Positions 1 to 10,515 of a stretch of DNA of 64,000 nucleotides are shown here, in pieces; position 1 is the first letter of the stretch; each line of letters opens with the position of its first letter. The DNA is taken from assembly GCA_951799405.1 (NCBI GenBank), contig OX637361.1, positions 4,611,156 through 4,675,155 on the forward strand, in the 5' to 3' direction. The translations under genes were made by a program, and so were the position numbers. The stretch is from Agapetus fuscipes. Lineage: Eukaryota; Arthropoda; Insecta; Trichoptera; Glossosomatidae. The notes below the pieces were generated by a model. The model worked only from the letters and a program-made list of their open reading frames with translations. It was not told the DNA's origin and did no database searches.

Positions 1-9
1 TAGCCTACT

Positions 10-262
10 CGCTGCCTTAGTTCTTGTTTGTCGTATACGCCTTTGAGAGAATTTTACATGAGCAATGTTTGCATGTGTACTGGACCAATGTTTCTTATGA
101 AAACAATAAATTTATTTAAAAAATATTTAAAAGAACTCTCACATTCGAGTATTTTGGTTTTTCTTAGCTCAGATTGTGTAGAATTTGATTCATAAGACAA
201 CTGCATGAAAAAGTCATATTTGACAAGATTGGCGTATACGATAAACAAGAACTGGGGGAGCG
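10..262. mobile_element. MITE (4-bp TSD family), copy 1
   Basis: A 253-bp non-coding element with imperfect inverted ends. Both ends start CGCT and share GTTCTTGTTT followed by CGTATACGCC when one is read in reverse complement. It is flanked by TACT at 6-9 and again at 263-266. A second copy with the same ends and interior is at 32631-32853, flanked by TTAT. Small size, inverted ends and target duplication point to a non-autonomous DNA transposon. I do not assign a superfamily. Confidence 0.75.
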
Positions 263-675
263 TACTGACGTACTCGTATATATTTATCGATACAAGTGCA
301 ATTTACCATAATGCAGGCAATTGAAATAAATGGAAAATGCATATATCTGGATATCCACTTGACTTTGAGGCAATGATAGTGATGATGATGATTCTGCCTG
401 AGGTCATCAGCTGATCTCAGCGCTGTCACGCAACTAAAATACATGGAAAATATTCCAACGGTTTTTTGCAAGTTTGTATTGAAGCGTGTTTATTTATCTA
501 ATAGTTGATCACCTTGCGAATGAGAAAGACAAATATATTTGTAATGAAAACTTGGCATCTATTGAAATCACGGGAATTTATTTCTGACATCTATGAAGAG
601 GATCAAACCTAGCCTTTTGGCTTTGAATACACGCATTTTAGCAACTGAGCCAAAATCGACCGAACTCACTTTCAT
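263..675. other. no recognised feature
   Basis: AT-rich sequence with no open frame of note and no match to the repeat families seen elsewhere in the window. Confidence 0.5.
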
Positions 676-914
676 ATATAACCTAAGCTGCAAAGAGATA
701 TATTAACATTTAAGATGTCCACAAACAGACACGTGTAAGTTGGTGCTTACAAACGCTGCATGTGTAGGTAGTTACAAATTAAAATCCAAACATCAAACGA
801 AAAAAAGCCCTGCAACTTTCAGCGGCCTTCCTTGAAACAAGACGACATTAGCAAAGTGAACCATTATTTACAGTATGGGTGGCCAGACTCTTACCAACCT
901 ATAAGTCAAGGAAA
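676..914 (-). repeat. SINE-A, diverged full-length copy
   Basis: Read on the minus strand it begins with the family start CTTGACTTATAGGTTGG and ends near the usual GCAGCTTAGATTA-type tail (on the plus strand AACCTAAGCTGCAAAG at the left end). Internal landmarks are GGTTCACTTTGC, CCCTGAAACAGG (changed here) and the CATGCGGCATGTGT block (degraded here). Divergence suggests an old insertion. Confidence 0.8.
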
Positions 915-1394
915 GGAACTCACAATTCTTCAATGAACCTGTGATATTTTGTCAAGTCAAGCAATGATATACGAGAAGTTTATAAAAAAAAATAAAAAAA
1001 AATAATAAGTAGGTAACGACTTTGAAGAAGGTTGTATCAATATTATTTGATTTAAATATTAAGACAATAAATATAAAAATAAATATTCACACTTGCGATG
1101 ACGGGTTCAACCTTGACCGGCATCAAGAAATCAGACAATAATTAATTTGAAGTTACAAAATACGTCTTGCATTGAGTATAACTGAAGACGCATCTTTTGA
1201 CCCTAATTATATTCCTGCTCTCACGGTCGTGACATTTTAAACAGCCTTCATGACGTCATATTTGTATTTATCATCTCTTACTCATAATATACAATACAAT
1301 TTATTTTTTGTATGCATTAAAAAAAGTTTGTATATCATAAAGATGATTTTTCGAATTAAAAACTACTTTTTAAGAATTTGGTTTTTAAAAAACA

Positions 1395-1495
1395 CGGTTT
1401 TAATTCACTTTTTTTTTTAAATAGTGAATTAGAACTGTGTGTTTTTTTTTAAATAAATATAATGGACTTTCACAGTGTGAACCACCAAACCCTGA
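1395..1495. repeat. Penelope-like non-coding end (fragment)
   Basis: Contains GGTTTTAATTCACTTT and GGACTTTCACAGTGTG, which recur beside the GIY-YIG-encoding Penelope-like copy at 26045-26890 (GTTTTAATTCACTTTAT, GGACTTTCACTGTGT). AGTGAATTAGAACTGTG in the middle is an imperfect inverse of the left part. No coding sequence. Confidence 0.45.
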
Positions 1496-1522
1496 CAAAT
1501 ATAATAATGTTGATAACTGCTA

Positions 1523-1797
1523 GACCGGTCCGTAGTCTAGTGAAATCGTCAATGGAAAGTCGTGTGTAGTCTAGTGGTAAGTCTAGTAACACTTCTGACT
1601 CGTAAATGGGAGGTTGTGGGTTCGAATTCCGGCGGAGCACAACAATATACCATTTATATCTTTAAAATATGCTCTTTGCTGGGTAAAAAATTCATATACC
1701 TTTACCAAAGGTCGGTCACTAATGGTCCATCCACCCTTACTGCAACTGGGTCTCGCTTAAGAATTGGCGCTTTGTAGCGACGACCAAGCTCGTAAAT
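1523..1797 (+). repeat. SINE-C (first half of SINE-C/SINE-B composite)
   Basis: tRNA-type head with box-A-like TAGTCTAGTGGTAA and box-B-like GGTTCGAATTCCGG, then the family body (GCTCTTTGCTGGG, ACCAAAGGTCGGTCACT, CAACTGGGTCT, GCGACGACCAAGCTCG). The head has a local duplication of the TAGTCTAGTG block. It lacks the usual 3' end and runs directly into SINE-B. Confidence 0.85.
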
Positions 1798-1798
1798 G

Positions 1799-1975
1799 TC
1801 CGGTCAAAAGCTCAGTTGGTAGAATGCTTGCATTCCATGCCGAGAGCAAGTGTTAGATCCCTACATAGGGTGTCAGAAATGATTTTCCATTTCGGTCTAT
1901 ATTTCAAACCCAACATAAATACCGGCAAGGTGTACTTAGCCTTCACAATAAACGCACTCTTCTTCTGCACAGAGT
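1799..1975 (+). repeat. SINE-B (second half of composite)
   Basis: Starts with the family head (AGCTCAGTTGGTAGAATGC, CATTCCATGCCGAGAGC), followed by GGGTGTCAGAAATGATTT and ACCGGCAAGG. It is cut short near 1975, where CR1/L2-like sequence begins. The same SINE-C to SINE-B order occurs at 60402-60890. Confidence 0.8.
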
Positions 1976-1984
1976 GACGCCGTA

Positions 1985-2235
1985 AACAGGTTTCAACTGC
2001 CACTTCGACGGAACAGACCCGGTTTCGGAGACAGGGCTTTTAATTCGGCTGGTCCATCCTGCTGGAACAGCCTACCTCTGGAGTTGAGAACAGAGACCAG
2101 TGTTGGCAGTTTCAGGAAGTTGCTTTAGACACATTTGTTTGACAGAAGCTTCAACACATAAAAGCGCCCTTGGGGTGGCTAGTGCCACTAAACGGCGCTA
2201 TATAAAAATTGGCCAATTACTATTATTATTATTAA
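1985..2235 (+). mobile_element. L2/CR1-like LINE, extreme 3' end
   Basis: Translated piecemeal it shows the C-terminal pattern of CR1/L2 reverse transcriptase polyproteins: a WN-x-LP-like segment near 2060, then VGSFR-like sequence, with frame breaks. It ends AAACGGCGCTATATAAAAAT followed by an (ATT)n run at 2219-2234, the usual form of an L2-type 3' end. Too broken to give an open frame. Confidence 0.6.
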
Positions 2236-2493
2236 GAAGTTATACTACACATATTTGTACCTTAGTAGCGTTTTTAGTTGCATTGCGTTGCTCAAAGGCG
2301 AAGGAGACATGGGAGTGATCTCCATTGAAACCACTAGATATGGCAGTGTTGACACGCGACATAAGCCTCCAAAATTAATACACGACCAACAAATGAGCGG
2401 CGGCTCTTCACTTTATAATAAGCCGCACAGAGCGGGCTTGCTCAGGCGAAATTGTTTTTTCCCGAGACGCTACAGGGGCGGGCATTGGCTTAG

Positions 2494-2566
2494 GATATCT
2501 GTGGACTAGAAATTAGTTTAACCAAAACACACAGTATACATCTGTTTCAACTTACTTACTTACAAA
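2494..2566 (-). repeat. repeat I, fragment
   Basis: The minus strand reads GTTGAAACAGATGTATA followed by ACTAATTTCTAGTCCACAG. The same string occurs at 9135-9200 and on both sides of the gypsy element at 40960-40997 and 45921-45960. No coding sequence. Confidence 0.5.
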
Positions 2567-2615
2567 AATGGTCTTTAGTAAGAAAGAGAACAAATATCTT
2601 CACTGTGTCATTTAA

Positions 2616-3150
2616 TTGTACACAAAAAAAACTTGGATGAAACTAATAAATATTTCCAGAATGTTGGCAGCATTGCCACATAAACTATTTGATCGATTGC
2701 AAATCACTTTTTATGCTTCTGCCAGGACAATTTTAAGACAGGGAAAGTGCTGTCATATTTCACCATTACTGAGGGAGCTGCACTGGCTGAGAGTCCGCGA
2801 GAGGATAGAGTTTAAGTTGTGTCTCACTGTCCATAGGGCCCCAAACGGTACGGCACCCCCATGTTTAATGTTCAGTCGACAAGGCTTCACGACCACTACT
2901 CTCTGCCCTCACTGCTGTCAACAAGGTCATAGTGCCTAAAAGAGCGAATACATGCAGAAATTTTGCAGACAGGAGCTTTGCGGTGGCTGGGCCGATTACC
3001 TGGAACAATTTGGCCATCGGTGTTCGTGCGAACCAGCCTACCACCACCTTCAGAAAGGGACTGAAGACACTGTTTTTTTCCAAAAGCCATGGCGCCCTTG
3101 AGATGGTCCTGGACCATTAAATGGTGCCACAGGAAACAAATCATCCATCA
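2616..3150 (+). pseudogene. LINE-D-like (CR1/L2) 3' fragment
   Basis: The frame from 2616 to 2939 carries the signature found at the C-terminus of CR1/L2-type LINE proteins: HISPLLRELHWLRVRERIEF, then KLCLTVHRAPNGTAPP. After a frame change the reading continues at 2932-3120 with RNFADRSFAVAGPITWNNLA and FRKGLKTLFFSK. Together these equal about 165 residues of the protein end, downstream of the catalytic reverse transcriptase core, which is absent. The tail is ATC/ATT-rich (CATCATTATCATCATTG). It is a dead 5'-truncated insertion. The related copies at 58848 and 59195 are better preserved. Confidence 0.8.
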
Positions 3151-3734
3151 TTATCATCATTGACATTCATTTCTGCGCGAACATTATGCGCATGCGTTAT
3201 AAATGTTGTGATAATTTTGTTTGTCCATTGTTTAAGCGTTAAAGGCTTTATTTCAAGAAGTTATGGCATACATAATTATTGAATTTCGAAAAACACAATG
3301 AAAAACAAGAAAATACAGGATTTCACATGTAGGAACATGATTTTTAAATTGCTGCTTTTGACAGGACTGGGGACAGCTGTGCTCCAAAGTATGTATCAAA
3401 GCCTTAAGCTAGTTTCTATTCCTCTAGATTATAACTCAACGGGAGCTGGGTGAGGGGGGTTACGACAGTGACAAATTACCAAAAGTTATATAATTCCCGC
3501 GTACGTACACACAATATGAGGGCAGGCCGAGCGATGTGACAACTTTTTTCTTCTCTCTCATCAAAAAAAGTTGCCGGGAAAGTAAACAGGCGTCAATGGT
3601 GGCGGGTGACATCTATGTTTGCCCATTCTCAAGATGATACACAGAGATTTTGCAAACCTAATTATTGGAAAACCAAGAACCTCTTTCTTTTTTGTTTATA
3701 AAATAAATTCATGAAAATCTGATAAAAGTATTGA
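3151..3734. other. no recognised feature
   Basis: No repeat family, long frame or RNA gene recognised. Confidence 0.4.
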
Positions 3735-3925
3735 GGGATCAGATTGAAGAGATCGTGAAAGAATGGGATGTACTTACAAAGTGAGTGTAAATGTATGAAA
3801 AAGGTGATGGATATGAATAAATTCAAAGAGCTATGTAAAGCTAGAAAGAAATGGAGGCAGCTCTGCAGAGGCTCTGGCCACCCCTAGCGGAATGGCGGCA
3901 GAGTTATACTTACAGTTACTGCTGT
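3735..3925 (+). pseudogene. LINE-B 3' fragment
   Basis: Matches the end of the LINE-B frame at 11753-14677: AGATTGAAGAGATCGTGAA, MKKVMDMNK-type and KKWRQLCRGSGHP-type codons, then the stop in CACCCCTAGCGGAATGGCG and a decayed TTACAG tail. About 190 bp survive. A one-base-class change near ACTTACAAAGTGAGTGT breaks the frame. Confidence 0.85.
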
Positions 3926-3944
3926 TTGAGGACCCGTTCTCAAA

Positions 3945-4165
3945 ATAAATACCGGCAAGGTTTACTCAGCCTTCTCGAGAAATGAGAACCAGCCTCCTCG
4001 GGTGCTAGGGCTAGGGCATATTTCAACTCAAGTGGTTGGAGGTCGGCCCCCTTACCTGTAAAAATAAATAGGTTCGAATCATCACAGGCGACTCCTTCGG
4101 GGATAACGCAGCAAAAATTTACACTATATGTGTAGATTTAGGGTTTTAAATAAACATCGAAACGG
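3945..4165 (+). repeat. SINE-B, 5'-truncated
   Basis: Begins in the body (AATACCGGCAAGGTTTACTC) and runs to the family end (TTACACTATATGTGTAG). Lies directly after the LINE-B tail at 3925. Confidence 0.8.
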
Positions 4166-4168
4166 GAT

Positions 4169-4222
4169 TTTTTTACAGTAGATATGGGTGGTCAGCCTCA
4201 TACCAACCTACAGTTCAAGGAG
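4169..4222 (-). repeat. SINE-A 5' fragment
   Basis: Only the first ~50 bp of the family on the minus strand (plus strand: TATGGGTGGTCAGCCTCATA, then CAACCTACAGTTCAAGG). Confidence 0.7.
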
Positions 4223-4723
4223 TGCCAACTCTCAAGACTAAATTCAAATTTCCTCATATACTTCTACAGCAAACTGAATTATAATAAACTAAATCTTATC
4301 AGGTGTAAAAACTTGCTCACACTTTGAAAGTGAGTTAATTTTTAGAGTGCGCGTACATGCAGGCCACAGCAGGTAGGAGCTCGAATCCCTTGTAAAGGTG
4401 GAATGATAAGTCGCTGCAGCTTTTAATCAGAACTTGGATATTGCTGTGAGAAGGAGGAGGGGGAGGCGTGGGTGGTGAACCGAACTTGTTTGCTTGTATC
4501 TAATACCCCCAAGTAACCGGTGATACATAATATCTGATACCAGTGAGTGTAAGGAACAGTATCTACTTTATATACCACACCTGCATGTTGCGCTAAACCT
4601 TTGACAGCTGTGAACAACCTTTGAATTATGATACATCCTTTATGAAACAGTATGACTTTTTCAAGAGATTTATTTTTACAAGTAGGGCATTTGTTTCACC
4701 TCAAGTGGCCACTTTCAAGAGGC

Positions 4724-4867
4724 CACTGTAACGAAATTGACAATACAAAAGCCATAGAGAAATAAGAAGGGTGAGTTAGGACAAAGGGGTATTATTAGGT
4801 AATAGCTTGTACTAACTCATCCTTCTCATTTCTCTCTGGATTTTGTCTTGTCAATTTTGTAATAGTG
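4724..4867. mobile_element. fold-back (MITE-like) element
   Basis: Two arms of about 55 bp are inverted copies. The left arm has AAATTGACAATACAAAAGCC then AGAGAAATAAGAAGG; the right arm has CCTTCTCATTTCTCT then TTTTGTCTTGTCAATTTT. They are separated by about 30 bp. The transcript would form a long hairpin. I see no clear target duplication. Confidence 0.65.
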
Positions 4868-4899
4868 CTATCCAGCCCTGCTACAATAGATCAGGACAT

Positions 4900-4980
4900 C
4901 AAAAGCCACATTACCAGCACCTCTGCGGCACTACAACAAATGTCATAAACCGCTTAAGTCTCTGAAATCTAGGGTGTCTC
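4900..4980 (+). repeat. LINE-E 3' tail fragment
   Basis: AGCACCTCTGCGGCACTACA followed by TGTCATAAACC and GTCTCTGAAATCTAGGGTG matches 23815-23866 plus 24166-24205 and the minus strand of 10440-10515. At 35209-35405 the same string follows a LINE coding end, so these are probably LINE 3' ends. Confidence 0.5.
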
Positions 4981-5332
4981 TAATCTAATCTAATCTAAGC
5001 TGCAAAGATATATATCATTTAAGATTTACATTAAATGCATTCCCACAAGCAGACATGTAAAATTTCGCGCTAACACATGCCGCATGTGGACCTACAATAT
5101 AAAAACCCAATCTCAAATGAACATAAGCCTTGCAACTCTTGCCGTCCTTCCCTGAAACAGGGGTGACATTGGCAAAGTGAACCAATTTTTTACAGTATGG
5201 GTGGTCAGCCACATAACAACCTATAAGTCAAGGTACATACATGACAAATTACATTTTTAAAATCAATAAATTATAATATATACATCGACATAAAAAACTA
5301 AATCATAAAAACCAATTTTACTTTAACAAACC

Positions 5333-7141
5333 CTAGCCGCCAACATCACAGATCAACCGCCATTTCTTTCTATCCTTACATACTTCTTTCATTTCCTCCA
5401 GAGTCATAACCTTCTTCATACAAGCTCTTCTTTTATTATGACTCTGGATATTCCATTCATTCGCAATTTCGGATATTTGGTCCATCCATACCTTTCTCGG
5501 TCTTCCTCTACCACGACATCCATCTATTCTACCAACATATACTTTCTTCGTCAGTCTTTCCTCATTCATTCTCTCCATATGCCCAAACCATCTTAACAAA
5601 CTTCTTTTAATCTTCACTTTCACACTTTCTCTTGCACCACATTCTTCTCTTACAAAATCATTCCTCACCCTGTCACTCCGTTTTTTCCCAATCATACTTC
5701 TTAGAAAGTCCATTTCAACAGTATGGACTTTACTAATTTCACTTTCATTCACCGTCCAGGCCTCGCTTCCATACATCAAGGTGGGTAAAAGTATGCCACT
5801 GCGTACCGCCAATCGAGCATTTTTAGATATGTTTTGATTTTTGGCGATACAAGCTGTGGCACCCAGTACACACCTGCCCTTCATTACTCTTCTTTCAAAT
5901 TCACCGGTCATTCTTCCATCTTTTTCAAACTTACTTCCCAGGTATACAAACACATTTACGACATCAACATTCATTCCATTAATTTTAAATTCATAATTCA
6001 TACTTTCATCATCTCTTTCAAAAATCAATACTTTCGTCTTACTTGCATTCAACTTCAGATGGTTACCTAACAAAGCTTCATTCAATCTAGAGAGCATTGT
6101 TTGCAATTCTACTGCAGAATCAGATACAAGAACTGCATCATCTGCATACAGTAGAACACTCACTTTGCTCTCTCCTATCATCAATCCACAATCATTAAGT
6201 CTAGCATCCCTGACACACTTGTCCATAACTATGTTAAATAGCCATGGACTCATCACACATCCTTGCCTCACACCCTTATACACTTCAAACCACTCACTAT
6301 ACTCACCATCAATACGGACACATGCCTTACTATTTTCATAGTTTGCATGCACCGCACCAAGGAGAGCCCCATTCACTCCGTATGCTTTCAAAACATCCCA
6401 TAACATACCTCTGTCCACTGAGTCAAAAGCCTTTTCCAGATCTACAAAGGCCGTGAACAGCTTCCGCCTCACCGACAATTGTTTTTCAACAAGTTGTCGT
6501 AGAGTAAAAATCTGATCAACACAGCCTCTACCGGCCATAAAGCCGGACTGTATATCGGAAATCCTTTCACTAGTAGTCAGAATCACATTTTTTATAATCA
6601 CCTTACAGAAGACTTTTCCTGGTATACTGAGTAGACTGATTGGTCTGAAGTTCTGACAGTCTTTTTTGTCCCCTTTACCTTTGTAAATGGGAACAATGAC
6701 TGCCTTCCTCCAATCCATCGGTACTACTCCTGCATTCACACAAAGCTTACATAATTCGTACATCCAATCTATCACGCATTCACCTCCTGCTTTCAACATT
6801 TCACCATTTATTCCATCAAACCCAGCAGACTTTCCATTCTTCAAACATTCAATAGATACTTTTATTTCTTCTTTCAAAATCCTAAATTCATTCTCTTCTG
6901 TCATTTTTCTAAACAAAATTCTTTCGCCACGACCAAAAATCCCTTCAAAATATTCTTTCCATCTCTTACATACTTCATCATTCTCCCATACCATCTCACC
7001 AACAGCACTTTTGATTCCTGGGGTGGTCAATGCAGAATCTTTATTCCTAATGGCACCGACCCATCTCCAGAATTCCTTCCTACTGTCGGTGAAACTTCTG
7101 TTCATTTTTTCATCAATCTTTCTCTGTTCATTCGCTTTCTA
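5333..7141 (-). pseudogene. LINE-A reverse transcriptase (C-terminal piece)
   Basis: Non-LTR reverse transcriptase that would copy the element RNA at a nicked chromosomal target. The open frame runs from the SINE-A insertion at 7141 to the stop at 5333; the first Met is at 7105. Fingers and palm motifs are present: KDCQNFRPISLLS, SGFMAGRGCVDQIF, AFVDLEKAFDSVDR, GVRQGCVMSPWLF, and the catalytic YADD in VLLYADDAVL. The C-terminal region has RWFGHMERM and GRGRPRKVW, a segment common in RTE-like proteins, and there is no RNase H. Upstream coding sequence continues at 7385-7860 beyond the nested SINE-A, so the protein is disrupted. It is nearly identical in the core to the copy at 56560-58764. The clade (RTE-like) is my inference. 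Confidence 0.9.
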
Positions 7142-7384
7142 ATCTAATCTAAGCTGCAAAGATATATATCATTTAAGATTTATACTAAATGCATTCCCAC
7201 AAGCAGATATGTATAATTTCGCGCTAACACATGCCGCATGTGGACCTACAATATAAAAACCCAATCTCAAATGAACATAAGCCTTGCAACTCTTGCCGTC
7301 CTTCCCTGAAACAGGGGTGACATTGGCAAAGTGAACCAGTTTTTATATTATGGGTGGTCAGCCGCATAACAACCTATAAGTCAA
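7142..7384 (-). repeat. SINE-A inserted into LINE-A, with TSD
   Basis: A full-length copy running on the plus strand from TAATCTAATCTAAGCTGC to ACCTATAAGTCAA. It is flanked by GCTTTC at 7136-7141 and again at 7385-7390. The uninterrupted LINE-A copy at 58362-58385 has a single TTGCTTTCATAAATT, so the six bases are a target-site duplication. This shows that SINE-A moves as a unit with a fixed 5' end. Confidence 0.9.
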
Positions 7385-7860
7385 GCTTTCATAAACTACA
7401 TTCTTCGCCATTCGCTTGGCTATCTTATATTCATCTTCTAGCTTTCTATCATTCCTGTCGTTCAGCCACTTTTTGTAACATTCCTTCTTTACTTTCACAG
7501 CCTCTTTTACTTTAGCATTCCACCAGGCATCCCCTTTCAATCTTCCACCTTTCGTTTCTCCACATACTTTTCGAGCACATTCAATCATGTTTTCTTTCAT
7601 ATCCTTCCACATGCTTTCAATATCTTTTTCATTCACATTCTTTTCAAGTTCATTCACACTTAACTTTTTTTGTATTTCTGATTTATACTTCACTTTCACG
7701 TTTTCATCACTCAGACTTTCAACTTTTATTCTTGGCTTTCTTACTTTCTTCTTACGTTTCTTCTTTCTTACTTCTCCAATCATTATTTTAGCGCATAAGA
7801 GATAGTGGTCACTGCCTATTTCAGGCCCACGATAGACACGGCTATCTCTTACGGCTGTCT
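7378..7860 (-). pseudogene. LINE-A endonuclease end and linker (N-terminal piece)
   Basis: Continuation of the LINE-A frame beyond the nested SINE-A. Reading down from about 7848, codons give VYRGPEIGSDHYLLCAKIMI, the last conserved SDH block of an APE-type endonuclease, then a Lys/Arg-rich linker (GEVRKKKRKKKVRKPRIKVE) and a helical charged region. The codons after VVYES belong to SINE-A. The frame beyond 7848 dissolves, which marks the 5' truncation. No ATG start of the original protein remains. Confidence 0.8.
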
Positions 7861-7900
7861 TACGGTGTCTCCCACACTGAATTCCTTAAAAAAACCTTAA

Positions 7901-8026
7901 TTCGCAAGAACATAAACTTCATAACTCCTAACGCCTTTCCCTGAAACCAGGGTGGCATTGGCAAGATTGAACCAAGTTTTCACAGAATGAGGGTTCAGCC
8001 TCATACCGACTCATTAGTCAAGGAAC
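7901..8026 (-). repeat. SINE-A, 3'-truncated fragment
   Basis: The minus strand begins CTTGACTAATGAGTCGG and continues to CCCTGGTTTCAGGGAAAGG. The second half of the family is missing. Confidence 0.7.
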
Positions 8027-8196
8027 AAGGAATCAATCGTCCTGAGAAATGGGAAACAGAAAATCAGACACATCGAGTAAAGTGGCTTTATACACTTAGT
8101 CGACCTTGCATATTCCAATTTGGGAGCCGAATAAGTGCATTCTCAATCTGAATCCGCGGGGGAATTGGCAAATACCGGTTTAACTATCTTTGCCTG

Positions 8197-8375
8197 GTCG
8201 ATAGCTTAGTTGATAGAATGCTTGCATTCTATACCGAGAGTTCGGATTCTGATCCCACCAAGGGTGTTTTACCCGTAAAAATAAATAAGTCCTGTATCGC
8301 CCCATGCGACCCCTTCGGGAAAAATACAGGCAAGAAGTTACACTATACTTGTAGTTTAGTTGTTTTTGTTGTTGT
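8197..8375 (+). repeat. SINE-B with internal deletion
   Basis: Head GGTCGATAGCTTAGTTGATA, then CCCACCAAGGGTGTTTTACC joined directly to CTGTAAAAATAAATA-type 3' sequence and TTACACTATACTTGTAG. About 130 bp of the usual body are absent. Ends in a (TTG)n stretch. Confidence 0.8.
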
Positions 8376-8476
8376 TGTCATATTCAAATAACTACAGCGA
8401 AGTCATTCTCAATCTGGATATGGCAAAGCGGGAGATACCAGTTTATTTGTCTGTTGAAAGATTGTTCCAAATCTAG

Positions 8477-8719
8477 TTGGAAATGTTGGGCATGGATGCA
8501 GAACTGTACAGAACAGAGCCACCTTCTCCCCCACAGCTTTCTGCAGTCCTGGATGCTGAGCGGAAGGCGCTGTGGCGTTCACAGGATAATCATCTTAAGA
8601 TGCAACCAACTCTGATGCAACACCAGCTCCTCCCTACTCACCCTCCTCACCCTCCTTCCCCTTCTCACCCTCCTCACCCTCCTCCCCCTCCTCACCTTCC
8701 TGCGTCAGCTCGTTCCTAA
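8477..8719 (+). other. exon-like open frame, Pro/His-rich
   Basis: I do not recognise this protein. An open frame starts right after a possible splice acceptor (CCAAATCTAG, ending at 8476) and reads LEMLGMDAELYRTEPPSPPQ, then LSAVLDAERKALWRSQDNHL, then a Pro/His/Ser-rich segment encoded by a CTCCTCACC-type minisatellite, to a stop at 8719. Composition (acidic/basic alternation, then proline-rich tail) differs from the LINE frames, and the sequence is not repeated elsewhere in the window. There is no ATG at its start and no clear donor. It may be an internal or last exon of a host gene, or chance. Confidence 0.35.
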
Positions 8720-9210
8720 CATCACGATGCACCGATTCACACATTGAGTAATAACGTAGAGGAGAAGAAACTAAATTACTGAATTGATACATACTATAGC
8801 CCGCATTCGTCTCAGTTCTGTCAAACGTTGCAGTGGTATAGTCATACGAAATAAGGCCATTTTGTGTTTCGACACCCATTTATAACACATGCCATAATGT
8901 CTTAAAATAATGCCCTTTTACATTTTAAATAGGTAAATTTTAGCCATCACAATGTTTAAAGCGCGTGTTATCTGTCAATTCTAGTTGTGTTCGGACTTGT
9001 TCGGCAGTCATTATTGTTTGCAGTAGTACCAACTTTCTAAGAACATTTTTACCCTCGCCCGTGTTTTTTTGTACACATAGAAATGCAGCTGTGAAGTTAT
9101 TTGATATCTTTCTTACTAATGACCGTTTTCGTAAGTAAGTTGAAACAGATATGTCTATTTTTGTTAGAATAATTTCTAGTTCACAGATATCATAAGTCAA
9201 TGGATTCACA
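8720..9210. repeat. repeat I, long copy
   Basis: Contains ATTGAGTAATAACGTAGAGG near 8743 and ACCGTTTTCGTAAGTAAGTT then GAAACAGATATG near 9121-9155, ending TTCTAGTTCACAGATATC. The same blocks appear at 39952-40045 and around the gypsy insertion. Function and class unknown. Confidence 0.5.
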
Positions 9211-9353
9211 TTTGTTAATTAATTTATACTCGTGCTACTGCCACTGCTGCGTCTGCTTATTCCGAGAAATATGAACTCATTGCGTTAAATAAACAATAAT
9301 ACACTGAGCTTTAGTTCAAGAAATATATTTTGTAACTGACTTGTCTTGTCTTG

Positions 9354-9845
9354 TATCCTGCCGCTATTCCTCTAGGGGTGGCCGGTACCTCCACACAAGT
9401 GCCTCCACTTGACTCTGTCCTTGCATACTTCTTTTATCTCATCTAGTTTCATGCACGCTCTTCTCTTGTTTCCACTCTGTAGATTCCATTCATTCGCAAT
9501 CTCACTTATCTGATTAATCCATTATTTCCTAGGTCTTCCCCTTCCACGCTTACCTATAATATTCCCTTTATACACTTTTTTTGTCAGTCGGTCTTCATTC
9601 ATCCTTTCAATATGTCCAAACCATCGCATCACACTTCTTTGAACTTTCACTCTCACGCTTTCTTTTACTTGGCATTCATTTAGAACCCATTCGTTTCTCA
9701 ATCTATCTTTCAATGTTTTTCCTGTCATACTTCTCAAATGAGCCATTTCTACGGTGCTTACCTTATTTACTTATCTTTCATTCACCGTCCAAGACTCGCT
9801 TACACACATCAGGGTCGGCAACAAAATACAATTGTGTACCGCCAT
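9354..9845 (-). pseudogene. LINE-B relative, C-terminal fragment
   Basis: The minus strand encodes the end of a LINE-B-like protein: MAHLRSMTGKTLKDRLRNEW, then RWFGHIERMNEDRLTKKVYK and GKRGRGRPRK, where a stop interrupts (9522). The frame resumes for the last ~50 codons. The stop is in the same CCTCTAGGGGTGGCC context as in LINE-B. The tail is a GACAA-type run (CTTGTCTTGTCTTG on the plus strand), unlike the TTACAG tail of LINE-B, so this is a sister family. Confidence 0.8.
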
Positions 9846-10439
9846 TTTCATTTTCTTAATTTTGTTTATCGAAAACGATCGTAAATATTAATTGAAATAA
9901 ATTAATAATTGGTGAAAATATACAGTGATTCATTGGAATTTGGTTCCAAGATTTTTCACAGTGTTAATACACAAACAATACAAAATACAAGAAATATATT
10001 GTTATGATTTGACTTGGGGTTCTTAGAATTAAATTACGATTGAAAATTATCTCTCAAGATTTATTTTTCACAATATACATAGGTTACAATGTACTGTTCA
10101 CTCTTCACTGCTTACAGTGGTGTTCGTGTCGCAATGATCTAAGCGACTCTGTCTGTCCCACAGAATCTTTGCAGGATTTAAAAAAAAAAGTCAATTTTCG
10201 CATACTGAACAGTGGGTTCAACTCTGATTTTGGGTTCAATCAATCTAACGAATTTGTTTGCCTAGAAACTTTCTTGAATCTTGCCACAATTGACTTTATT
10301 TTTTTTTAAACTGAGATGACCTCAGATATTGAAGAAAGTGACTCCAAATGAACAGATGGACATCGTCGAATTTGATGTAAAAGGATTTCTTTAAAATGTT
10401 TTGATTCTGGTTGCTTTTACTGGTAAAATGTGGAACTAT
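9846..10439. other. no recognised feature
   Basis: AT-rich. GGGTTCAACTCTGATTTTGG near 10212 resembles GGGTTTAGCTCGGG near 27982, so part may be an old repeat. The open frame in 10040-10309 has no recognisable domain. Confidence 0.4.
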
Positions 10440-10515
10440 GCTCTAGTCGACTCCCTAGATTCTAGAGAATATAGGGGTTTATGACTCTTGTTTTTTAGTG
10501 CCGCAGAGGTGTTTA
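10440..10515 (-). repeat. LINE-E 3' tail fragment
   Basis: The minus strand contains AACACCTCTGCGGCACTAAA then AGAGTCATAAACCCC and TAGAATCTAGGGAGTC, the same order as 23815-24205. Abuts SINE-C. Confidence 0.5.

Larger units (their letters stand above)
4982..7870 (-). mobile_element. LINE-A copy 1 (interrupted by SINE-A)
   Basis: On the minus strand the order is: end of the APE endonuclease (GSDHYLLCAKIM, encoded around 7770-7828), linker, nested SINE-A (7142-7384), reverse transcriptase, C-terminal domain, stop at 5333, about 100 bp of 3' UTR, then a SINE-A-type 3' end (4982-5232) with a TAATCTAATCTAA tail on the plus strand. The 5' part of the endonuclease is missing, so the insertion is 5' truncated, near 7860. 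Copies 2 and 3 end in the same way. Confidence 0.88.
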
